Origin: Chitinispirillaceae bacterium | GTDB taxonomy: Bacteria > Fibrobacterota > Chitinivibrionia > Chitinivibrionales > Chitinispirillaceae | Assembly: GCA_016926315.1 (NCBI GenBank) | Contig: JAFGOU010000556.1 | Coordinates: forward strand, 1 to 13,764 | Length of the DNA stretch: 13,764 nt | Reading direction: 5' to 3' | Shown: positions 7,710 through 13,764 of the stretch, in pieces | Layout: every line of letters begins with the position of its first letter | Position numbering within the stretch: position 1 is the first letter of the stretch | Notes under the pieces: model-generated | Seen by the model: only the letters and a program-made list of their open reading frames with translations | What the model was told of the DNA's origin: nothing | Databases searched by the model: none | Translations under genes and position numbers: made by a program

Positions 7710-7738
7710 TTGACTCTTTCTGTGTTGAATAGTACGAT
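7710..7738 (+). promoter_or_regulatory. Sigma-70-type promoter candidate for glgB
   Basis: TTGACT (7710-7715), 17 bases, TACGAT (7733-7738): 5 of 6 and 4 of 6 matches with ideal spacing, pointing towards glgB and giving a leader of about 100 nt. It begins immediately after the start codon region of the divergent beta-glucosidase gene. Confidence 0.45.
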
Positions 7739-7778
7739 ACGTAATGACGGCAGCCGAAAAAAAGAGTGCTGTCCGTGG

Positions 7779-7801
7779 TCCTGAAAATAGTAATTTCAGG
7801 A
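7779..7801. promoter_or_regulatory. Inverted repeat in the glgB leader
   Basis: TCCTGAAA (7779-7786) and TTTCAGGA (7794-7801) form a perfect 8-bp stem with a 7-nt loop ATAGTAA. It lies downstream of the candidate glgB promoter and upstream of the glgB Shine-Dalgarno site. It could be an operator for a dimeric repressor or a leader hairpin; the T7 run at 7812-7818 is 10 bases away, too far for a standard terminator. Confidence 0.4.
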
Positions 7802-7846
7802 TCCATAGGGATTTTTTTCCTGTTGGCCATAAGGATACAACGATTG

Positions 7847-9850
7847 ATGACCTCCGATACGACGGCGCCGACTCCGGCGGAAAAAAAATCGTCCCGCCTG
7901 ACCGACTTCGATATTTTCCTGTTTCGTCAGGGCAACCACTGCAGGCTCTATGAAAAACTCGGAGCGCATAAAACGACTTCCGACGATGGAACCGAGGGGT
8001 ATTATTTCGCGGTCTGGGCGCCGAACGCAAAGCGCGTTTCCGTGGTCGGCGATTTCAACGCCTGGAACAACGAGGCGAACCTCCTGTCCGCCCGGGCCGA
8101 CCATTCCGGCCTGTGGGAGGGGTTTATCCCGGGATTTCAAAAAGGGAATCTTTACAAATTCCATATCGAATCCTCGACCGGCACCTACGCCGCAAACCGG
8201 GGAGATCCCTATGCGGTCCACTGGGAAGTGCCGCCCTTAACCGCGCCGGTCGCCTGGGACCTCGATTACTCATGGAATGACGCGACCTGGATGCAGGTTC
8301 GTAAAAAACACAACGCCCTTACCGGACCGATCTCGATTTTCGAAGTTCACCTCGGTTCGTGGCGCAGAAAAAGCTCCGCAAAAGACGATTTTTTCAGCTA
8401 CCGGGAAATTGCCCCGCTCCTTGCGGCGTATGTAAAAAAGCTCGGATTTACCCATGTGGAGCTCATGCCGGTCATGGAGCACCCCTTTTACGGCTCATGG
8501 GGATACCAAACCACCGGCTATTTTGCGCCGACCAGCCGCTACGGAACGCCGCAGGATTTCATGTACCTGGTCGACCACCTGCACCAGCAGGGAATCGGCG
8601 TGATCCTCGACTGGGTGCCGTCGCACTTCCCGAGCGACGAGCACGGCCTCGTCTATTACGACGGCACGCACCTTTACGAGCATGCGGACCCGCGCGAGGG
8701 ATTCCACCCCGACTGGAAAAGTTATATCTTCAACTACGGCCGCGCGGAAGTCCGTTCATTCCTGTTTTCGAGCGCCCTGTTCTGGCTTGACAAATACCAT
8801 GCCGACGGGCTGCGGGTCGACGCCGTGGCATCGATGCTCTACCGCGACTATTCACGTCCGGCCGGGCAGTGGATCCCGAACAAGTTTGGCGGACGGGAAA
8901 ACCTCGAAGCCATCGACTTCCTCAAAAAACTCAACATAGAGGTGTACAAGGCCTTTCCCGACATTCAGATGACCGCGGAGGAGTCCACGGCCTGGCCGAT
9001 GGTGTCGAAACCGACCTATATCGGCGGACTGGGGTTCGGCATGAAATGGAACATGGGCTGGATGCACGACACGCTCTACTATATGGGCAAGGACCCGATC
9101 CACCGGAAGTACCACCACAACGAGCTCACCTTCACCATGCTCTACGCGTTTTCAGAGAATTACGTGCTGCCGCTTTCACACGACGAGGTCGTCCACGGCA
9201 AACGGTCGCTCGTCAACAAAATGCCGGGCGATGACTGGCAGCGGCTCGCCAACCTGCGGCTGCTGTATGCGTACCATTACACCCATCCCGGGAAAAAACT
9301 CCTGTTCATGGGCGGTGAATTCGCGCAGTGGGACGAGTGGGCGCACGATAAAGCGCTTGATGATGATCTTGCGCAGCACGACCGGCACAACGGCGTGCAG
9401 CTCCTCATCCACGACCTCAATACGCTCTATGCTTCAATAACCGCCCTGCATGAGTTTGATTTCGAGGGCAGGGGCTTCGAATGGATCGATTACAAGGACT
9501 GGGAGCACAGCGTGATAACGTTCCTTCGTAAAGGCAGCGATCCCGAGGACGTGGTGCTGGTTGCGTGCAATTTCACTCCGGTGCCCCATCACGACTATCA
9601 GGTGGGCGTTCCCCTTGCCGGCTTCTGGAAAGAGATCCTCAACAGCGACGCCGCGGTATACGGCGGCAGCAACCTCGGCAACGGCGGCGGCCTGGCAACC
9701 GTACACCAGGCGTGCTTCGGCAAAAAACAGTCGCTGCGACTTACCCTGCCTCCGCTGGCGGCGGTGCTCTTTACCTACGAAAAACCATCCGTGAAACGGC
9801 AGGAAAACGCCGGCGATGGTTCCGTCACCGCCGTCAGTGATGAAACCTAA
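7847..9850 (+). CDS. glgB: 1,4-alpha-glucan (glycogen) branching enzyme
   Basis: 667 residues. Transfers alpha-1,4 glucan segments to alpha-1,6 positions during glycogen synthesis; cytoplasmic, GH13. Layout: N-terminal CBM48 domain ([20 protein letters not shown], 51-70), (beta/alpha)8 barrel from about 185 and a C-terminal beta domain after about 550. Catalytic residues by motif and spacing: nucleophile Asp325 ([10 protein letters not shown]), acid/base Glu378 (AEEST), transition-state Asp446 ([10 protein letters not shown]); the 53 and 68 residue gaps equal those in E. coli GlgB. It is of the shorter type without the long extra N-terminal module. AAGGA at 7831-7835 fits either TTG 7844 or ATG 7847. 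The frame is open back to GTG 7766, but that would add a hydrophobic stretch unlike any branching enzyme. No glgA or glgC is nearby. Confidence 0.94.
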   Translation: MTSDTTAPTPAEKKSSRLTDFDIFLFRQGNHCRLYEKLGAHKTTSDDGTEGYYFAVWAPNAKRVSVVGDFNAWNNEANLLSARADHSGLWEGFIPGFQKGNLYKFHIESSTGTYAANRGDPYAVHWEVPPLTAPVAWDLDYSWNDATWMQVRKKHNALTGPISIFEVHLGSWRRKSSAKDDFFSYREIAPLLAAYVKKLGFTHVELMPVMEHPFYGSWGYQTTGYFAPTSRYGTPQDFMYLVDHLHQQGIGVILDWVPSHFPSDEHGLVYYDGTHLYEHADPREGFHPDWKSYIFNYGRAEVRSFLFSSALFWLDKYHADGLRVDAVASMLYRDYSRPAGQWIPNKFGGRENLEAIDFLKKLNIEVYKAFPDIQMTAEESTAWPMVSKPTYIGGLGFGMKWNMGWMHDTLYYMGKDPIHRKYHHNELTFTMLYAFSENYVLPLSHDEVVHGKRSLVNKMPGDDWQRLANLRLLYAYHYTHPGKKLLFMGGEFAQWDEWAHDKALDDDLAQHDRHNGVQLLIHDLNTLYASITALHEFDFEGRGFEWIDYKDWEHSVITFLRKGSDPEDVVLVACNFTPVPHHDYQVGVPLAGFWKEILNSDAAVYGGSNLGNGGGLATVHQACFGKKQSLRLTLPPLAAVLFTYEKPSVKRQENAGDGSVTAVSDET

Positions 9851-9996
9851 TCGCCTTCACCCCATGCCCTCCGATAGCGCCTATCCCGGCAGACCGACGA
9901 CAGAAAATAAACCTGCATAATCCGGCTTATGTCGTTATATTTACTTACTGTAGTTGTCGGCGACGGACCCCGGAAACAAAAGAATCGTTATCACGC

Positions 9997-10194
9997 ATGT
10001 TCGAAAAAAAACCATACTTCTTCAATAAAGAACGAAGCGACGTCACCCCCGACCTCGTGAACAAACCGCCGCTCTGCCTTTCCTGTAAAAAAAACGATGA
10101 CCCCGCCGAGGAGGTATTTTGTATTTTAAACCGGGCGGGTCAGCAGGAAACCGAAGCGTTTCACTGTAGCGCTTATCTGCCGAACTCCTTTTAG
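9997..10194 (+). CDS. Small Cys-rich protein, possible zinc binding
   Basis: 65 residues; begins MFEKKPYFFNKERSD. Four cysteines are arranged C-X2-C (CLSCKK, 27-32), then Cys42 and Cys57, ending HCSAYLPNSF. The pattern Cys-X2-Cys...(E)xFxC-x-x-Y is what one expects of a one-domain zinc-ribbon-like protein, and I have seen similar short uncharacterised proteins in other bacteria; no function is known to me. The ATG at 9997 has only a weak A/G-rich stretch upstream. It is the first frame of the rightward cluster, 70 bp before the HAD gene, without a terminator between. The 146-bp gap before it (9851-9996) is A/T-richer than its surroundings and probably holds the cluster promoter, but I cannot pick convincing boxes. 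Confidence 0.6.
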   Translation: MFEKKPYFFNKERSDVTPDLVNKPPLCLSCKKNDDPAEEVFCILNRAGQQETEAFHCSAYLPNSF

Positions 10195-10264
10195 GCCCTC
10201 CCGCCGATTCCCGTTACGCGGCAACAGCATACCCGTTTTCGTTCGTTTTCGAAGTGCGACAACT

Positions 10265-10894
10265 ATGGCCGATGCGCTTATCTTTGATTTTGACGGCACC
10301 ATCGCGGACACCTTCGATCTATCGCTCCATATCGGGCGAAACCTGCTCGATTCCCTTCATCTGCGCCATGTAAGCGAAGAGGAGATCGTCCACTTCCGGA
10401 ACAAGCCGCTTCGTCAGGCGGTGCGCAGCTTTAAAATCCCCCTGCGGAAAATCCCTTCCCTCATCATACGGATCCGCAGGGAGATACACGAGCATATCGA
10501 TGAGATCAAGCCGTTTGACGGAATGCGGGACGTTTTGCGCGCCGTCAAACCGCACTGTGCCTTCATGGGCATGGTTACCTCCAACTCGGAGGAAAATGTC
10601 GCGCATTTTCTCGCCCGATTCTCCATGGAATTCTTCGATGCGGGAGCCTATTCGTCCGCGATCCTCGGCAAGGCGTCGAAGCTGCGGCGGCTGATGCGGA
10701 AAAACGGCCTCGATCCGGAACGGGTTATTTATATCGGCGACACTACCGACGACGTTGAGGCGTGCAGGAAAGTGGGGATCAGGGCCGCCGCCGTTACCTG
10801 GGGGTATAACACGAAAGAGGTGCTGGAGCGCTCGAACCCCGAATACCTGTTCGAGCGGGTCGAAGACCTGCTCCGTCTGGTTTCCCTGAGCTGA
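10265..10894 (+). CDS. HAD-IA phosphatase (Gph-like)
   Basis: 209 residues. HAD-superfamily hydrolase with an inserted helical C1 cap, resembling phosphoglycolate phosphatases. Motif I IFDFDGT (6-12; Asp8 nucleophile, Asp10), motif II VTSNS (104-108), motif III lysine in GKASK (135-139), motif IV IGDTTDDVEA (157-166; Asp159, Asp162/163). The cap (about 17-85) is basic and helical. It starts at ATG 10265, 70 bp after the small Cys-rich gene, and its stop lies 10 bp before galE, which begins within the same unit. In this context a sugar-phosphate substrate, perhaps housekeeping removal of a dead-end sugar-1-phosphate, is plausible but unproven. Confidence 0.85.
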   Translation: MADALIFDFDGTIADTFDLSLHIGRNLLDSLHLRHVSEEEIVHFRNKPLRQAVRSFKIPLRKIPSLIIRIRREIHEHIDEIKPFDGMRDVLRAVKPHCAFMGMVTSNSEENVAHFLARFSMEFFDAGAYSSAILGKASKLRRLMRKNGLDPERVIYIGDTTDDVEACRKVGIRAAAVTWGYNTKEVLERSNPEYLFERVEDLLRLVSLS

Positions 10895-10904
10895 AAGGAA
10901 CCGA

Positions 10905-11903
10905 ATGTCCGCTGATCGTACCACCATCCTTGTTATCGGCGGTGCCGGGTATATCGGCAGCCACGTCTGCAAAACGATCCATCGCGCCGGTTATATCCCG
11001 GTAGCTTACGACAACCTCATTCACGGCCACCGCCATGCGGTCAAATGGGGGCCGTTTGAACACGGAGACCTCTCCGATTCGCGAAGGCTCCTGGAGGTCT
11101 TTTCCACCCACCGGCCGCAGGGGGTGGTCCATCTTGCGGCATTCGCCTATGTCGGGGAATCGGTTGAAAAACCGGCGAAATACTATCTGAACAACGTGGC
11201 GGGTTCGCTTTCGCTGCTCGAGGCCATGCGCGCGTCAAACGTGAACACGATGGTCTTTTCCAGCACCTGCGCGGTATACGGGGTACCGCGGACGATCCCC
11301 ATTACCGAACAGACACCGCCGGATCCGGTCAATCCCTACGGCGCCTCCAAACTCATGATCGAACGGATGATGCGGGACTACCACCGCGCCTACGGCCTCA
11401 ATTCGGTTTCGCTGCGGTATTTCAACGCCGCCGGCGCCGACCCGGAAGGTGAGATCGGCGAAGAACACAATCCTGAAACCCACCTGATCCCGCTGATCCT
11501 CGATGCCGCCTCAGGCCGCCGGGAGGCGCTTACCGTATTCGGCAACGACTATCCGACCAAAGACGGCACCTGCATCAGGGACTACATCCACGTCAGCGAT
11601 CTGGCGCGGGCGCATGTGCTCGCGCTGCGACTGATCGAAAGCAGCCCATCGACCTGTCTTTCCATGAATCTCGGCACCGGGAAGGGATACTCGATCCGGG
11701 AGCTGTTGGAAGTCGCCGGGAACATCACCGGGAAAAAAATCCCCCATGCCTTTGCAGCGCGCCGGGAGGGCGATCCTCCGGCGCTGATCGCGGACCCGGG
11801 CGAAGCATTCCGCCGGCTCGGCTGGAAGGCGGAGTATGCGGAAATCGAGACGATCATGACGCATGCGTGGGATTTTCACCAAAAAACCTTCAACGCCCAC
11901 TGA
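10905..11903 (+). CDS. galE: UDP-glucose 4-epimerase family protein (GalE type)
   Basis: 332 residues. Extended short-chain dehydrogenase that inverts C4 of a UDP-sugar through a bound NAD. NAD-binding GGAGYIGSH (12-20); catalytic triad Ser/Thr120-121 (FSSTCAVYG), Tyr145 and Lys149 in NPYGASK (143-149); LRYFNAAGADPEGEIGEEHN and DGTCIRDYIHV are classic GalE segments. The usual reaction is UDP-glucose/UDP-galactose; close relatives interconvert UDP-xylose and UDP-arabinose. Since the next gene is an arabinokinase-like kinase, UDP-arabinose 4-epimerase activity should be considered. AAAGGAA lies 4-10 bases before ATG 10905. It is 10 bp from the HAD gene and 21 bp from the kinase gene. Confidence 0.92.
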   Translation: MSADRTTILVIGGAGYIGSHVCKTIHRAGYIPVAYDNLIHGHRHAVKWGPFEHGDLSDSRRLLEVFSTHRPQGVVHLAAFAYVGESVEKPAKYYLNNVAGSLSLLEAMRASNVNTMVFSSTCAVYGVPRTIPITEQTPPDPVNPYGASKLMIERMMRDYHRAYGLNSVSLRYFNAAGADPEGEIGEEHNPETHLIPLILDAASGRREALTVFGNDYPTKDGTCIRDYIHVSDLARAHVLALRLIESSPSTCLSMNLGTGKGYSIRELLEVAGNITGKKIPHAFAARREGDPPALIADPGEAFRRLGWKAEYAEIETIMTHAWDFHQKTFNAH

Positions 11904-11924
11904 TCCAGAAACCAGGGAGATACG

Positions 11925-13376
11925 ATGTCAGCGAAACAACTGCCCTTTGAAGTCGCCGAATTCGAGCGACTACTCCAGAAACCGACCAGCGACCCGACCG
12001 GCCTTGCAGGGTTCTTCAACTGCGGCGAGATCATCATTTCCCGCGTGCCTGCCCGGCTCGATGTCATGGGCGGTATCGCCGATTACTCCGGCGCAAACGT
12101 CTGCGAGGCCGTGCTCAACCGCGGCATGCTCATGGCGCTTCAGCCACGCACCGACCGCACCCTGCGTATCCGCACCATGCAGGTGGGCAAACACAGCCTG
12201 CCGGTCGAAACGCGCATCCCGCTTGACTATTTCGAATCCGGCGAAGGGCTCGGCGCCTATTCCGACATCAAGGAGCTGTACCACGCCAATCCCCTCGTCT
12301 CATGGGTGGCCTACATCGGCGGCAGCATTTTTACGCTGCTCAAGGAGGAGTCGGTGCACCTCCCCTTCGGGTTCAGCATGCTCCTTTTAAGCGCCGTGCC
12401 GATGAATATCGGCATCGGCAGCTCGGCCGCGGTGGAGATCGGGACCCTCTGCTGTCTCAACTCCTATCTCCGGCTCAATCTCGACGCGGCGCGCATCGCG
12501 CGGCTCGGCCAGATGGCCGAGAACCATGTCGTGGGCGCTCCCTGCGGCATCATGGACCAGATCGCGATCACGAGCGGAAAACACCGGAAACTCATCCATA
12601 TTTTATGCCGGCCCGGAATGGTTCTTGACGAAGTGGAAATTCCTGCCGGAACCGGTTTCGTGGGCATCAACTCCATGATGCGTCACTCGGTGGCGGCCAA
12701 CCCTTACAGCGACGTGCGCATCGGCGCGTTCATGGGTAAACGCATCATCAATGACCTCCGGGCGAAAAAGGGGCACGGACCGCTCGATTACCTCACCGAG
12801 ATATCCGTTGACGAGATGAAGTCACTCTACCTGCAGCACCTGCCCGAAACCATGCTCGGATCGGATTTTACCGCCCGGTATAAAACCCACGACGATCCGG
12901 TGACGAAAATCCAGCCCGACGCCACCTACCGCGTACAAGGACCGGCCCTGCATCCGGTCGAGGAGAACGAGCGGGTGCTCGCCTTTATCGGGGCGCTTCA
13001 GGCCGCGTCGAACGGAGGCGGCGAGGCGGCGCTCGTCGCCGCCGGAGAGGCGATGTACGGCGCGCACGAAAGCTACCGCGCCAACTGCCATCTGTCGGTT
13101 GACGAAGTCGATTTCCTCGTGGAGGCGGTCCGCCGCAGGGGCGCGAAAAAGGGCCTGTACGGGGCTAAAATTACGGGAGGCGGAACAGGCGGAACAATCG
13201 CGGTTTTCGGCAGGATCGACGCATTGCAGGAACAGGTTCCCAGCATTGCCGTTGAATATTCGCGGAGGATCGGCATGCTGCCCGACGTTTTTGAGGGCAC
13301 CTCGCCCGGCGCCATGGAGTTCGGCGGCCGGAGGTATTGTTTCGGGCATGAGGGATGGTCGGGCGGCCAGGCATGA
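11925..13376 (+). CDS. GHMP sugar kinase, plant L-arabinokinase/galactokinase-like
   Basis: 483 residues. ATP-dependent kinase expected to phosphorylate C1 of a free sugar. Motif 1 is VPARLDVMGGIADYSG (41-56): galactokinases have GEH-DY here, while plant L-arabinokinase has the GGIADYSG form. Motif 2, the ATP loop, is VPMNIGIGSSAAVE (158-171). The catalytic base is Asp211 in GIMDQ (208-212). Motif 3 is GAKITGGGTGGT (413-424). Further blocks shared, as I recall them, with the plant enzyme are RHSV (253-256), RIGAFMG (265-271), LPETMLGSDF (306-315), HDDPVT (322-327), HP..EN.RV (343-351) and FEGTSPGA (456-463). The plant N-terminal glycosyltransferase-like domain is absent. Shine-Dalgarno GGGAGA precedes ATG 11925. 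It overlaps the next gene by 4 bp. Family certain; sugar specificity unknown. Confidence 0.9.
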   Translation: MSAKQLPFEVAEFERLLQKPTSDPTGLAGFFNCGEIIISRVPARLDVMGGIADYSGANVCEAVLNRGMLMALQPRTDRTLRIRTMQVGKHSLPVETRIPLDYFESGEGLGAYSDIKELYHANPLVSWVAYIGGSIFTLLKEESVHLPFGFSMLLLSAVPMNIGIGSSAAVEIGTLCCLNSYLRLNLDAARIARLGQMAENHVVGAPCGIMDQIAITSGKHRKLIHILCRPGMVLDEVEIPAGTGFVGINSMMRHSVAANPYSDVRIGAFMGKRIINDLRAKKGHGPLDYLTEISVDEMKSLYLQHLPETMLGSDFTARYKTHDDPVTKIQPDATYRVQGPALHPVEENERVLAFIGALQAASNGGGEAALVAAGEAMYGAHESYRANCHLSVDEVDFLVEAVRRRGAKKGLYGAKITGGGTGGTIAVFGRIDALQEQVPSIAVEYSRRIGMLPDVFEGTSPGAMEFGGRRYCFGHEGWSGGQA

Positions 13377-13764
13377 GCGGCTCCCGTGTCCGCAAAGCGA
13401 TCGTACCCGCGGCAGGCCTCGGCACGCGCCATTTCCCGGCCTCCCATGCCGTAAAAAAGGAGCTGTTTCCGGTGGTCGGGCCCGACGGCATCGCCCGGGC
13501 GCTCATCCATTACCACCTCGTCGAACTCGTGGCAGCCGGCATTGAGGACCTATGCATCATCGTCCAGCCCGGCGACGACAGCGCGATACGCGCCTACCTG
13601 GCCGGCCCGGACGACGACTACCTTCGCAGGCTCGAAAAATACCCTGAACTGCACCGTGAAGCGCTCTCCCTGCGCGAGCTTGCCAAACGGGTGACGTTTG
13701 CGGTCCAGCACGAGCAGGAGGGGTACGGCCACGCGGTCTATCAGACAAAAGCGTTCGCGGCCAA
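13373..13764 (+). CDS. GalU-like UTP:sugar-1-phosphate uridylyltransferase, 5' part
   Basis: 130 codons before the window ends. Begins MSGSRVRKAIVPAAGLGTRH. The nucleotide-binding loop AAGLGTR (13-19) and KKE (28-30) correspond to GLGTR and PKE of GalU; GYGHAVYQTKA near the edge matches the GLGHAV block. The loop between them, HFPASHAVKKELFPV, deviates from the standard LPATKA-PKEMLPI, so this is a divergent member rather than a textbook GalU. Expected reaction: sugar-1-phosphate plus UTP to UDP-sugar and pyrophosphate. Its ATG overlaps the kinase stop as ATGA, which suggests equimolar production with the kinase and a shared pathway. The C-terminal sugar-binding half is missing, so specificity cannot be judged. 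Confidence 0.85.
   Translation, partial: MSGSRVRKAIVPAAGLGTRHFPASHAVKKELFPVVGPDGIARALIHYHLVELVAAGIEDLCIIVQPGDDSAIRAYLAGPDDDYLRRLEKYPELHREALSLRELAKRVTFAVQHEQEGYGHAVYQTKAFAA

Noticed and set aside
6419..7732. A 437-codon open frame on the plus strand
   Set aside because: It lies wholly antisense to the beta-glucosidase gene, has no recognisable motif, and is the expected by-product of GC-rich codon use; the GH1 catalytic motifs are on the minus strand.
7766..7846. Hydrophobic N-terminal extension of glgB starting at GTG 7766, looking like a membrane anchor
   Set aside because: Branching enzymes are soluble and lack it; the stretch overlaps the leader hairpin, and a Shine-Dalgarno site precedes TTG 7844/ATG 7847.
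9851..9996. A promoter for the rightward cluster
   Set aside because: Several A/T-rich hexamers (CATAAT, TATATT) occur, but none has a fitting -35 box at 16-18 bases, so no site is called.

Overview
The window is about 13.8 kb of GC-rich, densely packed bacterial chromosome with 13 well-supported protein genes (two cut by the window edges), two or three small genes and one short mobile element. I see no rRNA, tRNA, CRISPR array, phage gene or transposase gene. The species cannot be named. The gene set (primary-type sigma-70 factor, class 1B dihydroorotate dehydrogenase, LarB, glycogen branching enzyme) and a flagellar-type sigma-28 promoter suggest a free-living, flagellated, carbohydrate-using bacterium.

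Left part (1-4440). The 3' end of a glutaminyl-peptide cyclotransferase gene faces larB. Next comes a complete one-gene unit on the minus strand: sigma-28-like promoter, Shine-Dalgarno site, a 57-codon gene resembling the YjfB putative motility family, and a hairpin terminator. Behind it, also on the minus strand, are a low-molecular-weight phosphatase, a NagD-type HAD phosphatase (translationally coupled by an ATGA overlap) and an RpoD-type sigma factor with its own sigma-70-like promoter.

Middle (4440-9850). A 140-bp MITE-like element with TA target duplications and nested palindromes lies between the sigma gene and pyrK-pyrD, which encode the two subunits of NAD-dependent dihydroorotate dehydrogenase. 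A GH1 beta-glucosidase gene converges on pyrD and is divergent from a glycogen branching enzyme gene.

Right part (9997-13764). A co-directional cluster encodes a small Cys-rich protein, a HAD phosphatase, a GalE-type epimerase, a GHMP sugar kinase and a GalU-like nucleotidyltransferase (cut at the edge). The kinase resembles the kinase domain of plant L-arabinokinase more than ordinary galactokinase. Kinase, pyrophosphorylase and 4-epimerase together would take a free sugar to sugar-1-phosphate, to UDP-sugar and to its 4-epimer. This is the logic of plant UDP-arabinose/UDP-galactose salvage, and no galT is visible. I regard this cassette as the most interesting part of the window; its substrate is inferred, not shown.
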